The position numbers and the translations under genes are program-made. Source: JAKQIM01 sp964633225 (GTDB taxonomy: Bacteria; Chloroflexota; Anaerolineae; Anaerolineales; UBA4823). Taken from it: a stretch of 34,922 bases of DNA. The notes under the pieces are model-generated. The model was not told the origin of the DNA, did not search any database, and worked only from the letters and a program-made list of their open reading frames with translations. Positions 24,301 through 30,763 of this stretch are shown here, piece by piece. The stretch's first letter is position 1, and every line of letters begins with the position of its first letter. The stretch covers positions 1 to 34,922 of the forward strand of contig CAZWFQ010000038.1 in the NCBI GenBank assembly GCA_964633225.1, given 5' to 3'.

Positions 24301-25034
24301 ACTCCCACCTGGTTATTGTTGGCGCCCTCCTGGATGCGTAGGCCATATTCGGTGCTGCCGGAGATGGTATTTCCACCGATGATATTCTCGTCGCCGCTGA
24401 TCTCTACGCCGACATAGTTATCATCGATATAATTCCGCTCATGCTCCATGTCTGCATCCGGAAAGCCATCTGCCCCCAAGATGTTATTATCGCCCTGGAT
24501 ATACACCGCTGTTTCCCAGTTGCGCAGCTCCAGGCCATAGATGTAGTTATGCTGGCCCACCAATGCCAGGCCAATCGGAGACTGCCCTATAAGAAGGGTG
24601 CCTGCACCCACCAGGGCCACATTCCCGCCGCCGCGAATGATGGTGGCACCAGTGGAAGCAGGGTTGGAGCGCGCCAGGGGAGGCAGGCAGCAATCATCTT
24701 CAGTAAAAACGATCTCGGTCACTTCTGGCGCAAACGTAATGCGCGCGCTGGTTAACACAGCATTGGCTTCCTGGATGGCAGCATACAGCGAGCACTTGCC
24801 GGTCGCCGTCCAACAGAGCAGATCGCCCGGGTAGGTATCGGGCGCCATGGGGTCGCTGATATTGACCACGAACTCGTAATCGGCTTCGGGAGCCGGCTGG
24901 TTCGCAATCTCGATCGCGGCGGGTTGCGCGGCCGCCGGCTGTGATTTGGCTGCCGCCGGCTGTGCCGGGCCAAGCAGCCCCGCGCACAAGGCCAGGATAA
25001 CAAACAGATGGGTAAAGTTGAGTTTGTGCGACAT
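21381..25034 (-). CDS. Large secreted CSLREA/beta-helix protein with two Calx-beta domains
   Basis: A secreted protein of 1217 residues. Signal peptide about 1-29 (hydrophobic core 10-22, cleavage near AAAK). A first CSLREA-like motif, GKCSLYAAIQEAN (79-91), then a right-handed beta-helix about 130-480 rich in NxxxGN and IxGN repeats. A second CSLREA motif, ECTLRAAIQQAN, near 625, followed by more beta-helix and a choice-of-anchor-Q-like end with DQRGVARPQDGDGD and CDRGAAEY (up to about 979). Two Calx-beta domains follow at 980-1091 and 1092-1202 (EGDEVFYLELG and EGDETFYLDIS). The C-terminus is YYISLPIVMR. Such proteins are thought to act at the cell surface in adhesion or polysaccharide binding; no catalytic residues were recognised. 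ATG at 25034 with GGGAG 9 bases upstream. Single gene, not obviously in an operon. Confidence 0.9.
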   Translation of the reverse strand: MSHKLNFTHLFVILALCAGLLGPAQPAAAKSQPAAAQPAAIEIANQPAPEADYEFVVNISDPMAPDTYPGDLLCWTATGKCSLYAAIQEANAVLTSARITFAPEVTEIVFTEDDCCLPPLARSNPASTGATIIRGGGNVALVGAGTLLIGQSPIGLALVGQHNYIYGLELRNWETAVYIQGDNNILGADGFPDADMEHERNYIDDNYVGVEISGDENIIGGNTISGSTEYGLRIQEGANNNQVGVLSGTYNPYYARNLIDGGDRCLSVGGNQNTIAGNRISNCDKYGISVGGDGNTIGINSDEFNDLDEGNWTTNTGSGGIAVFGDENVVAGNYSGLYDDGSLHPNLNGVIIKGVRNHVGPNGDGISDDLEVNYFSGNTQFGIMLDGNDNVVVGNMVGLAPDGSPLANTQAGISISGSDNIVGGIEPWQANTVAHNSSRGISLRSFGPAVTGNTLRGNLIYENTGLAVDLAADWRTSNDPGDVDSGANDLQNYPVLTAALRVSGGTRVLGSFNSTALTSFTLDFYQSGACVANTGQAEAYLGALNLTTDADGNASIDTILPVVDVGRYLSALATNSGGSTSEFSDCRAVTIAPVDGAMEVNSTADVDDLDLLDSTCDTGNTVGGDPECTLRAAIQQANYSPGQDVLLLPAGTYTLTQGGIGENAALSGDLDITGDLTLYGAGPALTVVDGGGVDRVFEIRSTAAVTITNISLQGGGVMANGRVLFNSGSLLLSQVAVRFNTGGDNGTVYNSGSLSIVESSIYSNTVSYSGGGLYNAGDAALTNVTFSGNQAGMDGGAIFNASGTVTINNATFTLNAADANNDDIGEGGALFNDDGVVHVANSLIAQNLDLGDVKQDGSDAWDCAGVFISDGYNMLSDKAFCTGFGSPTHDAVGGIPIGVSGYLVYSAALAPLADNGGPTLTHMPQPSSNPYAVDGGSPEVPGSSAAACAATDQRGVARPQDGDGDQEARCDRGAAEYSMPTLWFDHPVVTEGETAVFTITLQPASSIAVTVAYTTTDSGGPDTATSGADYIPLDGVLTFAPGETVQTVSVQTLSDTLYEGDEVFYLELGDPQNAVLGHQKGVAVIQESGAQPTLSITGGGSVAEGNSGTKQVAFTLNLSGPSTLPVEVTFATRDGSANSSDYVPLVGLVTIDPGLTTYVINVEVRGDTQVEGDETFYLDISNVSGATLTTSFASATILNDDQLEPPKYYISLPIVMR

Positions 25035-25226
25035 GTCTGGAATCTCCCTGGTTCACTAGGCAAATCTTGATAAACCAATTATGTCACAAGCCCGTCAAGA
25101 GAACGTCAATAACCAGAGAGATCCTGGACATTCACCAAGATCAATCCACCGGGAATGTCCCACCCCAGCCGGTCCAGGCATGGATACCGCCATAGCCCCG
25201 ACCCTTGCACATGCCACATAACACCC

Positions 25227-27485
25227 CTACGCTCCAGGCAGCACTGTCAGCTTCACAGTGTGCAGAACGCTCGAACTGCCCCCCACCATCAACTCAAACT
25301 GCCCCGGCTCCACCGTCTGCTGCATGCTCTCATCCAGGTATTGCAGTTGGGTGGGACCGACATCAAAAGTGAGGGCCCTGGTCTCACCCGGCTGCAAAGT
25401 GATGCGCTGAAAACCCTTGAGCAGTTTCACGGGGCGGGTCACATAGGCACTCAGCACATCATGGATGTACAACTGCACCACCTCATCGCCAGCCCGCTCA
25501 CCGGTGTTGGTCACGTCCACCGTCAACGTGACACACTCACCGGCACGGATACTATTGGCACTCAGGCGCAAATTGCGGTATGCAAAGGTGGTGTAGCTTA
25601 GCCCATGCCCAAAGCAAAATAACGGCGTTTCATCGGCAAACAAGTACCCGCGCCGCCCAGAAGGCTTATGATAGTAATAGGCCGGGATCTGCCCCACCGA
25701 ACGCGGGAAGGTAATTGGCAGCTTGCCGCCCGGGTTCACATCGCCAAACAACACATCAGCCACAGCCGTCCCTGCCGCCTGTCCCAGGTACCAACCCTCT
25801 AAGATGGCGGGGACATTTTCGGCTGCAAAATTGATGCTGGCCGGGCGGCCGTTGATCAACAACAAGATCAGTGGCTTGCCGGTGGCAGCCACGGCGCGCA
25901 GCAGTTCCTCCTGCCGGGCCGGCAGGTCCAGGCTGTCGCGATCACCCAGGTGCGTCTTTGACCACCCCTCGCGGCAGGTCTGCTCGTTATCGCCCAACAC
26001 CAGCAAGCAAACATCGGCCTTTTCAGCCGTCTGCACTGCCTCAGCGATCAAGGCATCATCGCGGGCGGGGTCGTTCAACTGCACATCATCGCGCCACCAT
26101 AATTCGCCCACCCGGCCCACAGCCTGGGTCAGGCCACAGCCCTCAGCATACAACACCGAGACCGCCTCCCCCAGCTTATGGCGGATGCCATCCAAAACCG
26201 ATACACAGCAGCCCGGGTCGCCGCTGTAACCACCCACGCGGATGGCAGCCGCGTTGGGGCCAATCACCGCCAGAGAGCGCAGGCCAGATGAGGCCAGGGG
26301 CAGCAGACCGCCCTCATTTTTCAGCAAGACAATTGACTTGTGCGCCGCCTCTAAGGCGAGTGCCTTGTGCGCAGCACAGTTGGTGATGGCAAGCGCAGTT
26401 TCCTCATCCACAAACGGCTGCTCAAACAACCCCAAACGGAACTTGACCCGCAGCACCTTTGCCACCGCCGCGTCCAGGGCTTCAACAGAGATGCCGCCCG
26501 CTTCCACCGCCTGCTCTAAGTGGCGAAAACAGCGTCCCAATTCCAGCTCCACCCCGCTGGAGAAAGCTTTTTGAGCGGCATCGGCTTCACCAGCAGCCAA
26601 AAAATGCAAGCGGTACAGGTCATCTATGCCCCAGCCATCCGAAACGACGAACCCATCGAAGCCCCATTCACCGCGCAACAAATCTTTCAACAGCCAGGCA
26701 TTCACATGCGATGGGATGCCGTTGATTTCATTATACGATGCCATCACAGAGCCAATCCCAGCTTCGCGCACCACGGCTTCAAAAGGCGCAAAGAACTCTT
26801 CGCGCAGGGTGCGCTCGGCATAGTTGGCTGGGCCGCAGTTGGTGCCGGCCTCAGGCTGTCCGTGGGCAGCAAAATGCTTGGCCGTGGCCAAAACATGCCC
26901 CGCTGCACCGGTGAAACGCCCACCCTGGAAGCCCCGTACTGCCGCCACCCCCAGGCGCGAGACCAGGTAAGGGTCTTCGCCATAGGTCTCCTCGGTGCGC
27001 CCCCAACGCGGATCACGCGCCAGGTCCAGCACCGGCGAAAGCACATACTGCGCCCCACGTGCCCGCATCTCGCGCGCTGCCGCCGCGAAGACCCGCTCGT
27101 GCAGGTCCACGTCCCAGGCGCTTGCCAGGCCGATAGCCTGCGGGAAGCTGGTGGCATCGTGAGCCATATAGCCATGCAGCCCCTCGCCCAGGGCCAGCGC
27201 GGGGATGCCCAGGCGCGTCTCATCGCGCAAGAACTTCTGCCAGCCGTTCAAATAGGTCACCGTCTGGCGTGTATTGCGATGGCGATGGTGGCTGTTGAGG
27301 TATGAAATACCGTTCATGAAATGCTGGCGGGCAACTTCCAGCGAAAACGACCCATCTTCCGGCTCGCCCAGCCCCATCGACCCGAACAATTGGGCGCACT
27401 TCTCAGCCAGGGTCATGCGGCCCAGCAGGTCAGCCAGGCGAGCATCTTCAGACAAAGATGGATCACGATAAGGGAATGAGGGCAT
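25227..27485 (-). CDS. Glycoside hydrolase family 3 (beta-glucosidase/beta-xylosidase-like)
   Basis: A retaining beta-glycosidase of 752 residues. N-terminal TIM-barrel part about 20-350: GEGLHG (100-105), DPRWGRTEETYGEDP (158-172), KHFAAHG (203-209) and the nucleophile D283 in GFVVSDGWGI. Second domain about 385-620; candidate acid/base residue E506 in TCREGW, followed by GDRDSLDLP. C-terminal fibronectin-III-like domain about 665-745 (VTNTGERAGDEVVQLY). No PA14 insertion and no signal peptide, so it probably acts in the cytoplasm on imported oligosaccharides. Exact sugar specificity is not readable; the family contains glucosidases, xylosidases and others. I chose the ATG at 27485 because AGGAG lies about 7 bases upstream; an upstream frame start at 27539 falls within the promoter region. 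It stands alone and diverges from the membrane protein gene. Confidence 0.93.
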   Translation of the reverse strand: MPSFPYRDPSLSEDARLADLLGRMTLAEKCAQLFGSMGLGEPEDGSFSLEVARQHFMNGISYLNSHHRHRNTRQTVTYLNGWQKFLRDETRLGIPALALGEGLHGYMAHDATSFPQAIGLASAWDVDLHERVFAAAAREMRARGAQYVLSPVLDLARDPRWGRTEETYGEDPYLVSRLGVAAVRGFQGGRFTGAAGHVLATAKHFAAHGQPEAGTNCGPANYAERTLREEFFAPFEAVVREAGIGSVMASYNEINGIPSHVNAWLLKDLLRGEWGFDGFVVSDGWGIDDLYRLHFLAAGEADAAQKAFSSGVELELGRCFRHLEQAVEAGGISVEALDAAVAKVLRVKFRLGLFEQPFVDEETALAITNCAAHKALALEAAHKSIVLLKNEGGLLPLASSGLRSLAVIGPNAAAIRVGGYSGDPGCCVSVLDGIRHKLGEAVSVLYAEGCGLTQAVGRVGELWWRDDVQLNDPARDDALIAEAVQTAEKADVCLLVLGDNEQTCREGWSKTHLGDRDSLDLPARQEELLRAVAATGKPLILLLINGRPASINFAAENVPAILEGWYLGQAAGTAVADVLFGDVNPGGKLPITFPRSVGQIPAYYYHKPSGRRGYLFADETPLFCFGHGLSYTTFAYRNLRLSANSIRAGECVTLTVDVTNTGERAGDEVVQLYIHDVLSAYVTRPVKLLKGFQRITLQPGETRALTFDVGPTQLQYLDESMQQTVEPGQFELMVGGSSSVLHTVKLTVLPGA

Positions 27486-27538
27486 AATCAGCTCCTGAAT
27501 TTGCTTAATGGCTTTGGTATTTGGTATCTTCCAGTACA

Positions 27539-27544
27539 ATTATA
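27539..27544 (-). promoter_or_regulatory. -10 box (TATAAT) for the family 3 hydrolase
   Basis: A perfect TATAAT on the minus strand about 54 bases before the ATG at 27485. No good -35 is seen. It lies about 40 bases from an opposing TATAAT at 27583, so the two divergent promoters would overlap. Confidence 0.4.
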
Positions 27545-27582
27545 ATCGCCATGAGACTGTTCTTGCTGGCGGGCCTACGCGG

Positions 27583-27588
27583 TATAAT
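27583..27588 (+). promoter_or_regulatory. -10 box (TATAAT) for the membrane protein gene
   Basis: A perfect TATAAT on the plus strand, with only a weak TTCTTG 17 bases upstream. The predicted start of transcription is about 80 bases before the ATG at 27675. Confidence 0.4.
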
Positions 27589-27674
27589 CATTATGAATTG
27601 TTGTTTAGATGCCGGTATCGATTTGGTTTTCTTGTAATGCCAGCAAGTTCAGCCCTTACTGCAAGGATCAATAA

Positions 27675-28508
27675 ATGACATCTGCTGTCCACCATAAGAA
27701 GCTTTTTCTCGGGGCAATCTATGGCATCACCAGTGGGGTGGCCTTTTCAATCTTCGCCTGGGGGATCGATGCCTGGCTGCTGATGAAAGCAAACGCGGCT
27801 TTGCCCCTGGTCAAATTCATCCCCGGTCTGCTCCTGTGCATCCCTGCTGGCGGGTTGGCAGGGTGGCTGACCATGCGCTTCAACAAACACCGGGCAGCAA
27901 TTCTGTTCTGGGGTCTGCTGGCGTTGTTCTTCTCCTGGCTGACCATCTGGCTGTCGATGGATGGGGCGGCTTACTTTGTCAAGCAGATCAACCCATCCAT
28001 CGCACAGTATGTGGCTTATTCGGATATTGGAGCGATTGCCCTGTTCCAATTCAGAGCCATCAGTTTCATTGTGGTTGGGTTTGCTGCCATCGTGTGCGGC
28101 TTGCTAGAGATCAACCTGATTGACCAGGCACTGCTTTCGCCATATGGTATGGCATCTGGCACCATGCTGGTGGTATGCGTGGTCCTTTTCAGCCTGGCAG
28201 GCAGCACCCTGGATCATGTGATCAACATCAACTTCCGCGAACCGGTCCTGGTGATCAACGAGTTGATCCAGTTTGCGGCAGATCACCAGGGCCAAGAAGT
28301 GCCGGTTGAGATTGCCAGGAGCATGCATTTAAGCGCCGCGGCCAACCTGGAGGATCTTCTCCCAAAATCCCGCCGGTTAACATTGATGACTTTTGACCCC
28401 AATTTTGGCCTGATAGATATCCTGGTAGATTTCGAGGGTTCCTTGGTAAAATGTACTACGATTTATGCACAAGCCTCGGATTGCGTCCGTCTGGACAAAA
28501 GTCCTTAA
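27675..28508 (+). CDS. Hypothetical integral membrane protein with soluble C-terminal domain
   Basis: I do not recognise the family. The protein has 277 residues with about five hydrophobic helices, near 10-33, 44-66, 73-95, 125-145 and 155-178. A C-terminal hydrophilic part of about 90 residues begins near VININFREPVLVINELIQFAADHQ and contains short beta-strand-like segments (LTLMTFDPNFGLIDILVDF, then LVKCTTIYAQ). No signal peptide cleavage site, nucleotide-binding or metal-binding motif is evident. ATG at 27675 with AAGGA about 8 bases upstream. It stands alone between the divergent hydrolase and the peptide transporter (180-base gap). The arrangement resembles membrane proteins that carry a small sensor or assembly domain, but no function can be given. 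Confidence 0.8.
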   Translation: MTSAVHHKKLFLGAIYGITSGVAFSIFAWGIDAWLLMKANAALPLVKFIPGLLLCIPAGGLAGWLTMRFNKHRAAILFWGLLALFFSWLTIWLSMDGAAYFVKQINPSIAQYVAYSDIGAIALFQFRAISFIVVGFAAIVCGLLEINLIDQALLSPYGMASGTMLVVCVVLFSLAGSTLDHVININFREPVLVINELIQFAADHQGQEVPVEIARSMHLSAAANLEDLLPKSRRLTLMTFDPNFGLIDILVDFEGSLVKCTTIYAQASDCVRLDKSP

Positions 28509-28572
28509 AAAATCATGCAAACAGATCATTTAATTGTTGGCATGAAAATGAACCTAGGAAAGATTAATCGAG

Positions 28573-28578
28573 TATAAT
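28573..28578 (+). promoter_or_regulatory. -10 box (TATAAT) for the peptide transporter operon
   Basis: A perfect TATAAT in the 180-base gap before the first ATPase gene, about 110 bases upstream of its ATG. No convincing -35 is present. The surrounding DNA is clearly A/T-rich compared with the genes. Confidence 0.4.
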
Positions 28579-28688
28579 TTTCGATTATGAATGCTATCCT
28601 TTGGAAGTAAGCATATCAGATGTGCATGATCTTTTTTTCTCTATCCCACCCATTCCACGAAACCAGTTCAATTATCGAGGTATTATAG

Positions 28689-29681
28689 ATGACTGAGTCG
28701 TTACTCAACGTTCAGAATCTAGAGACTCAATTCAAAACACCTGAGGGCATTGTCCATGCCGTCAACGGTGTCTCATTCAAGTTAGATCAAGGGGAAACAC
28801 TTGGCGTAGTCGGCGAGAGCGGCTGCGGCAAAAGTGTTACCATGCTCTCTTGTTTGAGATTGATTGCTTCTCCTCCTGGCAAGATTGTAGCCGGGACTGC
28901 GATGTTCAAAGGGAAAGATCTGTTGGCCATGCCGACCGATGAGATCCGCGCGGTGCGCGGCTCAAAGATCAGCATGGTCTTCCAAGACCCGATGACTTCA
29001 CTCAACCCAGTGATGACCATTGGGAAGCAGATGGCAGAGCCTTTGCTCTTGCACATGGGGATGACACAAGAACAGGCCCGCAAGCGTTCAATTGAACTGC
29101 TTGGGCTGGTGGGCATCCCCAATGCCGGAGAACGCCTGAAGGATTATCCGCACCAGTATTCTGGCGGTATGCGCCAGCGTGTGATGATCGCCATGGGGCT
29201 CTCTTGCATGCCCGAAATCTTGATTGCAGATGAGCCGACCACTGCCCTGGATGTGACCATCCAGGCCCAGATCGTTGACCTGGTCAAGCGCCTGCGCGAA
29301 GAATTTGGCATGGCAATCATTTGGATCACGCATGACCTGGGTGTGGTAGCCAAGATTGCACATCGTGTCATGGTCATGTACGGCGGCTATATTATTGAAG
29401 AAGCCCCAGTCAAAGAGCTGTATGCCCATCCCTCGCATCCTTACACCCTGGGGCTCATCGGCAGCTTGCCCAAACTGAATGATGATAGCCGAACACGGCT
29501 GTACTCGATTGACGGCATGCCGCCCGTGTTATACAAGAAACCGCAGGTTTGCCCATTTGCACCACGCTGCCGCTATGTCACCGAACGTTGCTGGCAAGAA
29601 AACCCACCCTTACGCAACATTACCCCCGACCATCGCGTTGCTTGTTGGGTCGATACCACCACCGAGAGTGAACGACTATGA
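28689..29681 (+). CDS. oppD: Oligopeptide ABC transporter ATP-binding protein (OppD/DppD-like)
   Basis: One of two ATPases that power peptide import, 330 residues. Walker A GESGCGKSV (about 43-51), Q loop MVFQDPMTSLNPV, signature YSGGMRQRV (about 157-165), Walker B ILIADEPTTALDV and the switch His in WITHDLG. The C-terminal oligopeptide-family extension has CPFAPRCRY, with ERCW a few residues on; these Cys often ligate an iron-sulfur cluster in this family. ATG at 28689 with GAGG 8 bases upstream. Its stop overlaps the next gene by 4 bases (ATGA). It forms a heterodimer with the downstream ATPase in the usual family model. Confidence 0.96.
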   Translation: MTESLLNVQNLETQFKTPEGIVHAVNGVSFKLDQGETLGVVGESGCGKSVTMLSCLRLIASPPGKIVAGTAMFKGKDLLAMPTDEIRAVRGSKISMVFQDPMTSLNPVMTIGKQMAEPLLLHMGMTQEQARKRSIELLGLVGIPNAGERLKDYPHQYSGGMRQRVMIAMGLSCMPEILIADEPTTALDVTIQAQIVDLVKRLREEFGMAIIWITHDLGVVAKIAHRVMVMYGGYIIEEAPVKELYAHPSHPYTLGLIGSLPKLNDDSRTRLYSIDGMPPVLYKKPQVCPFAPRCRYVTERCWQENPPLRNITPDHRVACWVDTTTESERL

Positions 29682-30661
29682 GTAGCAACAACGAAAACGT
29701 CCTTATTCGTGTCGAAGACCTTACCATGCACTTCCCCATCTACCGGGGTGTCATTCGCCGCCAGGTAGGGGCCGTCCACGCAGTGGATGGGGTGAGTTTT
29801 GATATTCGCGAAGGCGAAACCTTGGGCCTGGTGGGCGAGTCGGGGTGTGGCAAATCCACCACAGGGCGCACCATCTTGCAGCTCTATAAGCCCACTGCCG
29901 GGCATGTCTATTACCGCGGGCAAGACCTGGTTGGCTTAAAGCCGCATGCCATGCGCATGATGCGCCGTGAGATGCAAATGATCTTCCAGGACCCTTATGC
30001 CAGCCTGAACCCCCGCATGACCCTGCGCGATATCGTTGGTGAGCCGTTGATGGCCTTTGAAGAAGCCAGCGGGAAAGAAATTGATCGCCGCGTGGGCGAG
30101 CTGCTTGAGCTGGTCAAGCTGGATCCAGATTTTGCCGGTCGTTATCCGCATGAATTCTCAGGTGGTCAACGCCAACGCATTGGCGTGGCCCGGGCGCTGG
30201 CTCTGAACCCGTCTTTTATCGTTTGTGACGAGCCCATCTCAGCCCTGGATGTGTCGATCCAGGCCCAGGTGGTCAACCTGCTTGAAGATTTGCAAAAAGA
30301 ATTCCATCTGACCTACCTGTTCATCGCGCATGACCTGTCGATGGTGCGGCACATCAGCGATCGCGTGGCAGTGATGTACCTGGGCGTGATCGTAGAATTG
30401 GCCAACCGCAACGATCTGTACAATGAGCCCCTGCACCCCTACACGCAAGCACTACTCTCTGCAATCCCCGTGCCTGACCCGGTGTATAACGAAACACACC
30501 AACGCACGGTGCTAGAAGGCGATGTACCTTCGCCTGTCAATCCGCCCTCTGGCTGCCGCTTCAGAACACGCTGCCCCATTGCTGATGAGGGCTGTGCACT
30601 GAAGCAGCCGGAATTCCGGCGGGTCAAGCCTGACCACTATGTCGCTTGCCTGAAAGTTTAG
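29678..30661 (+). CDS. oppF: Oligopeptide ABC transporter ATP-binding protein (OppF/DppF-like)
   Basis: The second ATPase, 327 residues. Walker A GESGCGKST (about 51-59), MIFQDPYASLNPRMTL, signature FSGGQRQRIGVARAL, Walker B FIVCDEPISALDV and switch His in FIAHDLS. C-terminal extension with GCRFRTRCPIADEGC, the Cys-rich motif of this subfamily. The ATG at 29678 overlaps the stop of the preceding gene by 4 bases. Encoded upstream of the binding protein, the reverse of the common binding protein-permease-permease-ATPase-ATPase order. About 100 bases separate it from the binding protein gene. Confidence 0.96.
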   Translation: MSSNNENVLIRVEDLTMHFPIYRGVIRRQVGAVHAVDGVSFDIREGETLGLVGESGCGKSTTGRTILQLYKPTAGHVYYRGQDLVGLKPHAMRMMRREMQMIFQDPYASLNPRMTLRDIVGEPLMAFEEASGKEIDRRVGELLELVKLDPDFAGRYPHEFSGGQRQRIGVARALALNPSFIVCDEPISALDVSIQAQVVNLLEDLQKEFHLTYLFIAHDLSMVRHISDRVAVMYLGVIVELANRNDLYNEPLHPYTQALLSAIPVPDPVYNETHQRTVLEGDVPSPVNPPSGCRFRTRCPIADEGCALKQPEFRRVKPDHYVACLKV

Positions 30662-30669
30662 CTTTCCCT

Positions 30670-30679
30670 GAGGAGGTGA
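30670..30679 (+). promoter_or_regulatory. Near-perfect Shine-Dalgarno sequence without a usable start codon
   Basis: GAGGAGGTGA matches the 16S anti-Shine-Dalgarno almost completely, but no ATG follows at the right distance. A second strong site, AGGAGGAG at 30748-30755, precedes the real start of the binding protein. The first site may be a relic of an earlier gene start or a ribosome standby site. Confidence 0.4.
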
Positions 30680-30763
30680 CCGCACAAGATAACTTAAACG
30701 ATCTCGCTTGTCTCGTCAAATGTTTGTCAGAATATCCTAATTTCTCTAGGAGGAGAAAGAAAC

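Noticed and set aside
25075..25110. TTGACG boxes before the beta-helix gene as a promoter
   Set aside because: Two TTGACG sequences occur, but no -10 box lies at 16-18 bases from either.
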